This document shows positions 7,996-15,255 of a stretch of 15,255 nt of DNA, piece after piece. Positions within the stretch are counted from its first letter, which is position 1, and each line of letters opens with the position of its first letter. Made by a program: the position numbers and the translations under genes. Source of the DNA: an uncultured Prevotella sp. (GTDB taxonomy: Bacteria > Bacteroidota > Bacteroidia > Bacteroidales > Bacteroidaceae); contig CAAFRM010000207.1 of the NCBI GenBank assembly GCA_900765465.1, forward strand, positions 1-15,255, given 5' to 3'. The notes below the pieces were generated by a model, which saw only the letters and a program-made list of their open reading frames with translations, made no database searches and had not been told where the DNA came from.

Positions 7996-10065
7996 CTAGA
8001 ATGCGTTGATGAAGGTGAACTTCACACCGATGCGGCGGTATTCGCCACCCTTGTTCTCTGAAACCTCAATGTAAATGTCGTAGTCGGCTTTCATCTTCTG
8101 GAGTTCAGGAATGTTCTGCTCCATGTAGTTCTTCACGCCCATGGCGCGCAAGTAAGCCAACTGCTCGTTCTGGCTGATACCGGTAGCCTTGGTCACGGTG
8201 ATATTGCTCAACTCACCATTCTTGTGAACAGGCTCCTGATCAAAGTCGCCGTAGCAGCCGTCGTATGCCACAGTGCGACTGAATGGCAAGGCGTCAGCCA
8301 TACCGGTAATCTGCACCTTCACCTGCTTCCCTGCTACCATATACTTGGAGAAGTCTTCTTCGAGAGCCTTCTTCACAATGGCGAGCATAGCCTGTGCGGC
8401 GTTAGATTCTTCTGCCTTGAACTTGCCTGGTGCAAAGTCATCCTTTGCAGAGAAAGCCTCGTCAACAGTATAAGATACATCCACATCATAGTTGAAGATG
8501 TTCTTACCCGATGCATCTGTGCCGTTTACCACCTTGGTGTGTACATCAATCTTGGTATGGTCGGAGATGACGTTCTGCTCCTGGGCGTTCTTCAATATCT
8601 TGTTCTTGATTTCCTCCAGCTTCAGCTCTTCCATCTTGGCGCCTTGCAACTGCTCGAATGGAACGAAGTTGTCGTCTGATTCCAAGAAAGCCAGCGACTT
8701 ACGCTCGGTATTGTCGAACACGTACTTCTTTCCTGTCTTCTTGTTCACAACCTCGGTATAGACAAGCTCGAATTCGTCCTTATCGTTCAAGCCGTACTTG
8801 GTGTTGGTGAATTCCAGGTTGCTTACGTCCATGCCTTCCAATTCGCTTGCAGGCACGGTCAGGTAAATGCTTGGCATGTTGTTGAAATCGAGGGTCAACA
8901 TGTTCATGTCGGCGTTGTAGTTACCGAGTTTCACGTCTGATGATGTCAGCAGATTCTCAGCCATGTTGGTAGCAATTTCTGTCTCGAAGAGGCGCATCTG
9001 GTTGAGTCGGGTCTGCTCGTTGACACGTACCTTGTAGTCGTCGAGCGACTCACCGTCCATCTGCTTCATCCACTCGTCCATGCGGCTGTTCAACTCATCC
9101 TTCAGTTTTTCCTGACGGTTAGGAGAAAGGAAGCCCACAGGGGTGAATGTGATACCGTTGCTGGTGGCATAAACAAGATAGAACTCGTTCTTCACATTCT
9201 TTGTGAAGTTGATATACTTGATGCCGGCATCTTTGGCGTCAATATATTGGCGGTCATCGTCGTTGAGCAGGTTGAGGAGTGCCACGCGCTGTTCACCGGT
9301 AACGATAGCCAGGTATTTGTTCTCAGGGTGGAAGTAGCACTTTTCGGCGATGCCCATAGCATCAAAATGCTTGCTCACCTTGAAAGTCTTGGTATCATAT
9401 ACATCGCAGGTTCCATCTGCTGTGAGTACAGCCATCTGCTTGCTGTTGGAAGAGAAGGCAATGTCCTTCAGTTCAGCCTTCAGGTCGATGGTGGTTCTCA
9501 CGCTCTGGTTTTCCATGTTGATGACCTGTATCTTGTTTGCGGAGCTAGCTATGAGGAAGAATCCGTTAGGGCTTGCATCAAGACGAGATGCAGTCTCGTT
9601 TACATCGAAGTTCTTAACCTCCTGTGTCTTGCGGGTGGTGTAGATATGAATCTTCTTGTCGGATCCCATCACATAGAGGAATTTGGCATCTGGAGAATAG
9701 CAGATGGCAAGCGGTTTGAACAACTTGGTGGTTCCTACTTTTCCCTGTCTTGTATCCTTATAGATGAGGCTGTATACATCTACGCTGTTCTTATCTTTCT
9801 TGTTGTCGATGAAGGCGTAAGATGTGCCTGAAGGATTGATGTGGAGTGAACTGATCTTATTGCCTGCGAACATAGGGTAATTACGCATGTTGAAGATTTC
9901 TCCACCATGGTAATAGTAGTAACCGCTATAATAGTTGGCAAAACCGTCGGCTGTTTTGCTTAATTTTACTTTTGTATCATGGGGTTTAGGAGTCTCGGCC
10001 TCCTGTGCAGAGAGGCCGAGTGTACATCCTAACAACCATGCTATTGCAAATGTTGTTTTTTTCAT
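7996..10065 (-). CDS. exported WD40-like beta-propeller protein with degenerate OmpA-like C terminus
   Basis: The 689-residue product has a signal peptide of about 20 residues (cleavage before QEAE). Residues about 64-310 contain repeated propeller strands, for example 'LAICYSPDAKFLYVMGSDK', 'SRLDASPNGFFLIASS', 'LKDIAFSSNSKQMAVLTADG' and 'KCYFHPENKYLAIVTG', each followed by a vYdt/v-n-type strand, about five blades. Residues about 328-453 form a module similar to the caspase middle region. The C terminus (about 583-689) has OmpA-like spacing: 'VQITGMAD', then N633-x2-L636-x3-R640-A641-x2-V644-x2-Y647, and a final 'GGEYRRIGVKF', though with an insert of about 30 residues. Asp591 and Arg640 would be the candidate peptidoglycan-binding pair. 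It lies 7 bp after the LPP20-like gene, so the two are almost certainly co-transcribed. I infer a periplasmic scaffold that presents or anchors the caspase. Confidence 0.83.
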   Translation of the reverse strand: MKKTTFAIAWLLGCTLGLSAQEAETPKPHDTKVKLSKTADGFANYYSGYYYYHGGEIFNMRNYPMFAGNKISSLHINPSGTSYAFIDNKKDKNSVDVYSLIYKDTRQGKVGTTKLFKPLAICYSPDAKFLYVMGSDKKIHIYTTRKTQEVKNFDVNETASRLDASPNGFFLIASSANKIQVINMENQSVRTTIDLKAELKDIAFSSNSKQMAVLTADGTCDVYDTKTFKVSKHFDAMGIAEKCYFHPENKYLAIVTGEQRVALLNLLNDDDRQYIDAKDAGIKYINFTKNVKNEFYLVYATSNGITFTPVGFLSPNRQEKLKDELNSRMDEWMKQMDGESLDDYKVRVNEQTRLNQMRLFETEIATNMAENLLTSSDVKLGNYNADMNMLTLDFNNMPSIYLTVPASELEGMDVSNLEFTNTKYGLNDKDEFELVYTEVVNKKTGKKYVFDNTERKSLAFLESDDNFVPFEQLQGAKMEELKLEEIKNKILKNAQEQNVISDHTKIDVHTKVVNGTDASGKNIFNYDVDVSYTVDEAFSAKDDFAPGKFKAEESNAAQAMLAIVKKALEEDFSKYMVAGKQVKVQITGMADALPFSRTVAYDGCYGDFDQEPVHKNGELSNITVTKATGISQNEQLAYLRAMGVKNYMEQNIPELQKMKADYDIYIEVSENKGGEYRRIGVKFTFINAF

Positions 10066-10072
10066 TATCTAC

Positions 10073-10759
10073 TTATTTGGTTCCCAAGACGTTATCAAGT
10101 TTCTTGTGCAGCTCGCTGCTCTCGTTTTCGAGGCTCTGGCGAATAGCCTGCTTAGCTGCTGCCTTAGCCATCTCTCCGTTGTAAGCGATGCGTACCAGCA
10201 CCTCCTTGTTCTTGTTCTTCAAGGTGCGGAAGCACTCTACCACGGTGATGGTTCTACCGATGCTCTGTACGATGAGGCTCTTGCTGGCCATGATACTCTT
10301 GGTCACGGTAACAGCTTCTTCCATAGCGAGCTGCTGTGTGGCAACAGAGTTGTCTACGAGAGCTGAAACCTCTGTCTGAATCTGTGCAGCCAGGTTCTGC
10401 TTAGCCAATTCTGTGGCCTGCATCTTGGCGCCATCATAGTTCTCGCCAATGCTCATGGCCTCGCCCATCAGGTACTTTGGGTACATAGACTCATCATACT
10501 CCATCTGCATGAGGTATGACTTGTCGAGCTGCTTCTCCAGTGGGAGAGCGCCTGGTGCTGTTTGCCAACCTTCCTTCTTCAATTTCTTAGCCTCTTTCTG
10601 TGCGGCTTTTGTTGCCTTTGCGTTGAGTTCTGCCTTAGATGCCTTTACAAGTTCTTTACGTTCCTTACGCAAGTCCTTAGTGCTCTGAGATTGAGCTGAT
10701 ACGCTGATAGGTGCTGCCATGAGGCAAAGCAAACCTACTGAGAAAAATAGATGTTTCAT
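10073..10759 (-). CDS. exported LPP20-like protein, first gene of caspase operon
   Basis: The 228-residue product has a signal peptide of about 22 residues (cleavage after VSA, before QSQS). No lipobox Cys is present, so it is a soluble export rather than a lipoprotein, unlike Helicobacter LPP20. Residues about 27-64 are a Lys/Glu/Ala-rich helix, likely coiled coil. Residues about 98-200 resemble LPP20-type domains: 'GAKMQATELAKQNLAAQIQT', with spaced alanines and a polar helix, then a beta hairpin ending in 'EVLVRIAYNGEMAKAAAKQA'. The function is unknown; the family is usually envelope-associated. As first gene of the operon, with the WD40-like gene 7 bp behind it, it is probably made in step with that protein. 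The start is the only Met that gives a proper signal peptide. The LPP20 call is by pattern and moderately sure; export is confident. Confidence 0.75.
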   Translation of the reverse strand: MKHLFFSVGLLCLMAAPISVSAQSQSTKDLRKERKELVKASKAELNAKATKAAQKEAKKLKKEGWQTAPGALPLEKQLDKSYLMQMEYDESMYPKYLMGEAMSIGENYDGAKMQATELAKQNLAAQIQTEVSALVDNSVATQQLAMEEAVTVTKSIMASKSLIVQSIGRTITVVECFRTLKNKNKEVLVRIAYNGEMAKAAAKQAIRQSLENESSELHKKLDNVLGTK

Positions 10760-10804
10760 GAGCTTGATTTTTTATCATTATTATTATATTACTTTCTGTC
10801 CAAA

Positions 10805-10870
10805 GGCAGAGAATATGAATCTGGTATACTTGATGTATTGAGGTCCTTTTTTCTCTTTGATGCCTCTGCC
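10805..10870. repeat. inverted repeat in the leader of the caspase operon
   Basis: GGCAGAG (10805-10811) and CTCTGCC (10864-10870) are perfect complements separated by 52 nt. Both lie inside the predicted leader of about 120 nt, so the transcript could close a large stem-loop. Seven pairs is little, and it could be chance. Confidence 0.3.
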
Positions 10871-10886
10871 TGATAGATTCTTGCGA

Positions 10887-10894
10887 CAAATTTA
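10887..10894 (-). promoter_or_regulatory. candidate -7 element for the caspase operon
   Basis: The - strand reads TAAATTTG, a full TAnnTTTG match, located about 128 nt upstream of the first ATG (10759) and just downstream of the polA terminator. Transcription would start near 10880. A GGTTCC segment lies near the -33 position, but the usual TTTG is absent. Confidence 0.55.
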
Positions 10895-10928
10895 CAAAAA
10901 AATAAGAAAGGAGGAACCTTTTACGTAA

Positions 10929-10974
10929 AAAAATGCTGCCAAAGGATAAAAAATATACCTTTTGCAGCATTTTT
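10929..10974 (-). terminator. hairpin terminator of polA
   Basis: An 11-bp stem (10929-10939 with 10964-10974) continues after one mismatch into 5 more pairs (10941-10945 with 10958-10962) around a 12-nt loop. On the - strand the hairpin is followed by a T tract. It starts 20 nt beyond the polA stop and separates polA from the caspase operon promoter. Confidence 0.88.
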
Positions 10975-10993
10975 GTGTTTTTTTTGTGTTAAA

Positions 10994-13765
10994 TTAATGC
11001 GCTTCAAGCCAGTTTTTGCCCCAACCGGCATCTGCCACCAGTGGCACGCTGAGCTTGTAGGCATTCTGCATTTCTTCTACCACAATCTTCTCCACCTGTT
11101 CTTTCTCTTCAGGATAGACGGAGAAGTTGAGCTCGTCGTGCACCTGGATGATCATCTTACTCCTGATGCCTTCTTTTCTGAAGCGGTTGAAGATGCGTAC
11201 CATCGCCACCTTGATGATGTCGGCCTCTGAACCCTGGATAGGGGCATTGATGGCATTGCGCTCGGCGAATCCTCTCACAGTGCCGTTCTTGCTGTTGATA
11301 TCCGGCAGATAGCGACGGCGGTGGAAGAGGGTTTCGGCGTATCCCTTGGCTCTTGCCATCTCCTTCGATTTCTCCATATAAGCCTGAACACCAGGGAAGG
11401 TGCGGAAGTAATCTTCTATGATTTGCTTCGCTTCCTTGTTCTCGATGTTCATGCGTTGGGCAAGACCGAAGGTGGTGATGCCGTAGATGATACCGAAGTT
11501 GGCGGTCTTTGCCTTCTTTCTCTGGGCATCGGTCACGTCCTTGATGTCTTCGTGCCAGATCTTGGCTGCTGTGGCGGCGTGGATATCTGAACCTTCGCGG
11601 AAAGCCTCTACCATGTTGGCATCTTCACTCAAGTGTGCCATGATGCGAAGCTCTATCTGTGAGTAATCCGCAGAAAAGAAAAGACATCCTGGCTCTGGGA
11701 TGAAACATCTTCTTATCTCCTTGCCATCGTCATCTCTCACAGGAATGTTCTGCAGGTTCGGATCGCTTGAAGAGAGACGGCCTGTGGCTGTGATGGCTTG
11801 GTTGAACGATGCGTGAATATGACCGGTTCGAGGGTTGATAAGCTTTGGAAGAGCATCGATATAGGTGCCAAGAAGCTTCTTCAATCCTCTGTAGTTCAAT
11901 ATCTCATCGATGATAGGACTCTTGCTGCGCAACTGCTGCAAAACTTCTTCGCTGGTTACATACTGTCCCGTCTTCGTTTTCTTAGGCTTCTCTACAATCT
12001 TCATCTTTCCGAAGAGAATTTCTCCTACTTGTCGGGGAGAAGAGATGTTGAAAGATTCGCCTGCCAACTCATAGATATGATGTTCGATTTCTGCAAGACG
12101 ATTGGTAAGATTATTGGATGTCTCCTTCAATGTTTCTGTATCAATGCACACGCCATTCATCTCCATGTGGGCAAGCACCGGAACCAATGGCATCTCTACA
12201 TTCCAGAACAGATCCTCGCATTCTATCTCCTTGAGCTTCGGTTCGAGCACATTCTTCAATCTCAATGTGATGTCGGCATCCTCGGCTGCATATTCGTAAA
12301 CTTCAGATGGAGCAAGGTCGCGCATCGACTTCTGGTTCTTGCCCTTCGGGCCTATCAGCTCTTCGATGTGAACAGTCTGGTAGTTGAGGAAGACTTCGGC
12401 GAGATAGTCCATGTTGTGATAGAGCTCTGGCTGGATGATGTAGTGGGCGAGCATTGTATCAAACATCTTTCCCTGTATCTCCACACCATAGTTCATCAAC
12501 ACCTCGTAATCGTACTTGATGTTTTGTCCCACTTTCAGGATTTCCGGGTTCTCGTAGAGTGGTTTGAATATATTTACGATTTTTAAGGCTTCTTCACGAT
12601 TTGCTGGAATTGCTACGTAGAATGCCTCTTTCTCCTCAACAGCAAAGCTCAAACCTACCAATTCTGCATCGATGGCAGAGGTAGAAGTGGTCTCTGTATC
12701 TAAACTGAGAATCTGCTTTGTAACTAAATAATCATAAAGATTATGCGCATCTTCTTCTGTTTCAACGAGTTTGTATGTGTGTACAACCGTTTTAATGGTC
12801 TCAAAACTCGTGTTTTTTTGCTCTTCCTGGGCATCGCTTGGCTGTGCGCCAAATAAATCGAGCTCTCCTGTAGGGTTTGTTTGCACCTTTTGAGGTTTTT
12901 TAAGAACTCGGTTGGCGAACGACTTAAACTCCAGTTCGGTGAAGATTTCGTCCAACTTGTCGTTGTCTGGTTCAGTCAATTTCAGGTCATCCATCTTCAC
13001 ATCCACAGGAACATCGGTTCTGATGGTTGCCAGGAATTTCGACATCTTGATATCTTCCACGGCACCTTCCACCTTTTCGCGAAGTTTGCCTTTCACTTTT
13101 GATGAGTTCTCAATCAATCCCTCAACACTTCCAAACTCCCCGATCAGTTTGATGGCAGTTTTCTCTCCAACGCCTGGACAGCCAGGGAAGTTGTCGGCAG
13201 AGTCACCCATCAGCGCCAAGAGGTCGATGACCTGGAGTGGGGAAGCGATGCTGTATTTTTCTTCAATCTCTTCAACTCCGAGTTTTTCGTACCCACCCCC
13301 ATGGCGAGGTCGGAACATGAAAACATTGTCACGAACCAGCTGCGCATAATCTTTGTCTGGTGTGAGCATGTAGGTTTCGATACCTTTTTCGCCAGCTTTC
13401 AGAGCAACGGTTCCGATGATGTCATCTGCCTCGAAACCATCTACCTGAAGGATGGGAATATGGTATGCTTCGAGGATACTTTTGATGATAGGCACCGAGA
13501 GTTTGATGTCTTCCGGAGTCTCTTCTCGCTGAGCTTTGTAAGCAGGAAAAGCCTCATGGCGAAAGGTTTTACCATGGTCGAAAGCCACCGCGATATGGGT
13601 TGGCTTCTCCTTGGTAAGTATCTCGTTAAGGGTATTGCAGAAACCCATGACACATGAAGTATTAAGACCCTTCGAATTGATTCGAGGGGCTTTCATAAAG
13701 GCGTAATACGACCTATAAATGAGCGCATAAGCGTCTAAAAGGAACAATTTATCCATAATATTCAT
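10994..13765 (-). CDS. polA: DNA polymerase I
   Basis: The 923-residue, full-length Pol I has three domains. The 5' nuclease (about 4-290) keeps its acidic metal ligands, including D11, D63, the EADD cluster at 112-115, D137/D139 and D188/D191, plus the GVGEKTA helix-hairpin-helix. The 3'-5' exonuclease (about 325-510) is intact: D356 and E358 in LDTET, D419 in NIKYDYE, Y492 and D496 in YAAEDAD. The polymerase (about 520-923) has motif A with D700 in SADYSQIELR, the O helix with K753, F757 and Y761, and motif C with H876-D877-E878. It acts in Okazaki fragment maturation and repair synthesis. I use ATG 13765; an in-frame ATG at 13756 (MDKLFLLDAYALIYR) fits family starts equally well. It is divergent from the prenyl synthase and ends at the 10929-10974 hairpin. 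Confidence 0.98.
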   Translation of the reverse strand: MNIMDKLFLLDAYALIYRSYYAFMKAPRINSKGLNTSCVMGFCNTLNEILTKEKPTHIAVAFDHGKTFRHEAFPAYKAQREETPEDIKLSVPIIKSILEAYHIPILQVDGFEADDIIGTVALKAGEKGIETYMLTPDKDYAQLVRDNVFMFRPRHGGGYEKLGVEEIEEKYSIASPLQVIDLLALMGDSADNFPGCPGVGEKTAIKLIGEFGSVEGLIENSSKVKGKLREKVEGAVEDIKMSKFLATIRTDVPVDVKMDDLKLTEPDNDKLDEIFTELEFKSFANRVLKKPQKVQTNPTGELDLFGAQPSDAQEEQKNTSFETIKTVVHTYKLVETEEDAHNLYDYLVTKQILSLDTETTSTSAIDAELVGLSFAVEEKEAFYVAIPANREEALKIVNIFKPLYENPEILKVGQNIKYDYEVLMNYGVEIQGKMFDTMLAHYIIQPELYHNMDYLAEVFLNYQTVHIEELIGPKGKNQKSMRDLAPSEVYEYAAEDADITLRLKNVLEPKLKEIECEDLFWNVEMPLVPVLAHMEMNGVCIDTETLKETSNNLTNRLAEIEHHIYELAGESFNISSPRQVGEILFGKMKIVEKPKKTKTGQYVTSEEVLQQLRSKSPIIDEILNYRGLKKLLGTYIDALPKLINPRTGHIHASFNQAITATGRLSSSDPNLQNIPVRDDDGKEIRRCFIPEPGCLFFSADYSQIELRIMAHLSEDANMVEAFREGSDIHAATAAKIWHEDIKDVTDAQRKKAKTANFGIIYGITTFGLAQRMNIENKEAKQIIEDYFRTFPGVQAYMEKSKEMARAKGYAETLFHRRRYLPDINSKNGTVRGFAERNAINAPIQGSEADIIKVAMVRIFNRFRKEGIRSKMIIQVHDELNFSVYPEEKEQVEKIVVEEMQNAYKLSVPLVADAGWGKNWLEAH

Positions 13766-13775
13766 TTTTATGGTG

Positions 13776-13783
13776 TAAAATTA
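13776..13783 (-). promoter_or_regulatory. weak candidate -7 element for polA
   Basis: The - strand reads TAATTTTA, one base off TAnnTTTG, and would give a leader of only a few nucleotides. No better match is present in the divergent gap on this strand. Confidence 0.25.
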
Positions 13784-13816
13784 CTAAAAAAATGCGATAT
13801 TTCACGAATAATTCAT

Positions 13817-13824
13817 TAATTTTG
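13817..13824 (+). promoter_or_regulatory. candidate -7 element for the prenyl diphosphate synthase gene
   Basis: TAATTTTG matches TAnnTTTG, placing the start site near 13831 and leaving a leader of about 33 nt before ATG 13864. No clear -33 box is seen. Confidence 0.55.
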
Positions 13825-13863
13825 TATCAAATTTCAGAAATTAAGTAGGTTTAAACGAAAATA

Positions 13864-14841
13864 ATGGACTATTTATCACTTATCAAACAACCAATTGAGG
13901 CAGATTTGGCAGATTTCGTAGATTTGTTCAACAAGTCTTTGATGCACAGTGACGGCCTCCTTTCCCAGGTGCTCGACCACATCCGTCAGCGCGCTGGAAA
14001 GCGCATGCGCCCTATACTCATCCTGCTGATGGCTCGTAATTTTGGAAAGGTTTCTAGCGTAACTCAACATTCTGCTGTTGGTTTGGAGCTTCTTCATACC
14101 GCTTCGCTGGTTCATGATGATGTGGTTGATGAGAGTGGCGAGCGTCGTGGACAGGCTAGTGTGAATGCTACCTATAATAATAAGGTAGCCGTACTTGTGG
14201 GCGACTATATTTTATCAACCGCTCTTCTTCATGTATCTTATTCTCATTCAGAAGAGATTGTTCGCTATTTGGCAGAGTTGGGTCGTACCTTGTCGAATGG
14301 TGAGATTCTCCAGTTGAATAGCATCAGCAATGAAGAAATATCAGAAGAGATTTATTATGAAGTAATTAATCAGAAAACTGCCGCTCTCTTCGAGGCTTGT
14401 GCAGGTATTGGTGCGTTATCGGCCAATGCATCTGCCTTAGAGGTTACTGCAGCCAAGCGATTTGGCCAGAATCTTGGCATCATTTTCCAGATTCGTGATG
14501 ACATCTTCGATTATTATGATTCCAAGGAGATTGGTAAGCCAACGGGCAATGATATGACCGAGGGAAAATTGACTCTTCCTGTTATCTATGCGCTCAAATC
14601 AACGGGCGATGAGGAGATGATGAAGCTGGCGAGAAAGGTGAAATCCCATGAGATTTCTCCAGAGGAAATCGCTCAGTTGGTGGCTTTTACCAAGGAGAAT
14701 GGCGGCATAGAATATGCTGATAAGCGTATGTGGGATTTCCATGCCGAGGCGATGAATTTCCTCGATACATACGTGGAGGATAAGGATGTATATAATGCCT
14801 TGAAGGCGTATTTGGACTTCGTAATAGAACGAAAAGCGTAA
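13864..14841 (+). CDS. long-chain polyprenyl diphosphate synthase (IspB-like)
   Basis: The 325-residue product is a trans-isoprenyl diphosphate synthase of normal family length. The first Asp-rich motif is D85-D86-V-V-D89 in HDDVVDESGERRG and the second is D212-D213-I-F-D216 in FQIRDDIFDYY. The upstream basic loop GKRMRP (45-50) and K171-T172 are present, all expected for allylic substrate and Mg2+ binding. The residue five before the first motif is a small Ala80, as in E. coli IspB, rather than the bulky residue of short-chain synthases, so a long product (probably octaprenyl or longer, for the menaquinone side chain) is likely. Exact chain length cannot be read from the sequence. The enzyme is cytosolic. 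The gene is divergent from polA and ends at a strong hairpin. Confidence 0.93.
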   Translation: MDYLSLIKQPIEADLADFVDLFNKSLMHSDGLLSQVLDHIRQRAGKRMRPILILLMARNFGKVSSVTQHSAVGLELLHTASLVHDDVVDESGERRGQASVNATYNNKVAVLVGDYILSTALLHVSYSHSEEIVRYLAELGRTLSNGEILQLNSISNEEISEEIYYEVINQKTAALFEACAGIGALSANASALEVTAAKRFGQNLGIIFQIRDDIFDYYDSKEIGKPTGNDMTEGKLTLPVIYALKSTGDEEMMKLARKVKSHEISPEEIAQLVAFTKENGGIEYADKRMWDFHAEAMNFLDTYVEDKDVYNALKAYLDFVIERKA

Positions 14842-14869
14842 TATTACGAAACGAAAAGCATAATGAATA

Positions 14870-14906
14870 AAAAAGGGTTGATTCTCCGAGAGAATCAACC
14901 CTTTTT
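14870..14906. terminator. bidirectional hairpin terminator between prenyl synthase and deoC
   Basis: A perfect 17-bp stem (14870-14886 with 14890-14906) has a 3-nt CGA loop, an A tract on the left and a T tract on the right. It can end both converging transcripts. Confidence 0.93.
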
Positions 14907-14940
14907 GCTTCTGTATCCTATTGATTATAACTTATTTCTT

Positions 14941-15255
14941 TTAGAAATACTTGATTTCCTTACCCAGAATTTCGCTCAAGAGGAGGTTGGTAAGGCGCGA
15001 TGTGCCGAGGCGCAACCACTGGTTGGTAAGCCACTTTTCGCCCAAAACTTCCTTCACGATGGTGTAGTAAACCACTGCGTCGTGAACGGTGTTGATGCCG
15101 CCGGCAGGCTTGAAACCAATCTGAATACCAGTCTTCTCGTAGTAAGCCTTGATGGCCTGGCACATCACGTAAGCTGCCTCTGGAGTAGCTGAAACCTTCT
15201 CCTTACCTGTAGAAGTCTTGATGTAATCAGAACCTGCATACATGGCAAGAACAGA
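14941..15255 (-). CDS. deoC: deoxyribose-phosphate aldolase, C-terminal part (truncated by window)
   Basis: The frame is open from the right edge to TAA at 14941, giving 104 C-terminal residues; the start lies outside the window. The fragment carries both DeoC lysines: the Schiff-base Lys in DYIKTSTGK and the assisting Lys in GFKPAGGI, followed by 'LRLGTSRLTNLLLSEI', the C-terminal phosphate-binding strand and helix. DeoC is a cytosolic TIM-barrel class I aldolase that splits 2-deoxyribose 5-phosphate into acetaldehyde and glyceraldehyde 3-phosphate in deoxynucleoside catabolism. The internal Met at 15243 is not the start, since the preceding codons (SVLA) also fit the family. It converges on the prenyl synthase gene across a shared hairpin. 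Confidence 0.95.
   Translation of the reverse strand, partial: SVLAMYAGSDYIKTSTGKEKVSATPEAAYVMCQAIKAYYEKTGIQIGFKPAGGINTVHDAVVYYTIVKEVLGEKWLTNQWLRLGTSRLTNLLLSEILGKEIKYF

Noticed and set aside
4428..10759. Cytoplasmic defence system of the caspase/TPR type
   Set aside because: All four products carry signal peptides, there is no effector, NTPase or nucleic-acid sensor domain, and no mobile-element or defence genes lie nearby.
10677..10970. Small - strand open frame of 97 codons upstream of the caspase operon
   Set aside because: It begins inside the polA terminator, runs through the promoter-like element and overlaps the LPP20-like signal peptide in another frame. There is no family resemblance.
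11798..12586. Antisense open frame of 262 codons opposite polA
   Set aside because: It is complementary to the conserved exonuclease and polymerase regions and matches no family.

Overview
The window reads as chromosomal DNA of a Bacteroidetes bacterium, most probably a Prevotella/Segatella-type gut organism. This is inferred from the gene families (GH29 fucosidase, a long exported transglutaminase-like protein, a C14 caspase with DUF4384 and LPP20-like partners), from -7 promoter elements of the Bacteroidetes form TAnnTTTG, and from A-rich leaders without clear Shine-Dalgarno sites. No species assignment is possible from the sequence alone. I see no rRNA, tRNA, CRISPR array, insertion sequence or phage gene.

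Layout. (1) 1-492, +: the 3' end of a GH29 alpha-L-fucosidase. (2) 600-1370, -: cutC, convergent with the fucosidase across a hairpin terminator. (3) 1585-4326, +: a 913-residue exported transglutaminase-like protein, divergent from cutC. The two share a 214-bp gap whose -7 elements lie inside a 23-bp near-perfect inverted repeat. (4) 4428-10759, -: four genes transcribed leftward that look like one operon. In transcription order they encode an LPP20-like exported protein, a WD40-like beta-propeller protein with a degenerate OmpA-like C terminus, a TPR plus C14 caspase protein, and an LPP20-like plus DUF4384 protein. All four have signal peptides. A strong hairpin terminator ends the block. 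(5) 10994-13765, -: polA with all three catalytic domains intact, ending in its own terminator just upstream of the operon promoter. (6) 13864-14841, +: a long-chain polyprenyl diphosphate synthase (IspB-like), divergent from polA. (7) 14941 to the right edge, -: the C-terminal part of deoC, convergent with the prenyl synthase across a 17-bp hairpin.

The part most worth attention is region 4. The caspase has an intact His/Cys dyad but is predicted to be exported, unlike the cytoplasmic caspases of defence and cell-death systems. Its middle region resembles the middle region of the neighbouring WD40-like protein, so the two probably share a module. The WD40-like protein also ends in a sequence with the spacing of an OmpA peptidoglycan-binding motif. 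My working model, an inference, is an envelope-anchored caspase complex: a peptidoglycan-tethered propeller, a periplasmic protease and two small LPP20/DUF4384 accessory proteins. The remaining regions are housekeeping or carbohydrate-utilisation genes in ordinary arrangement.
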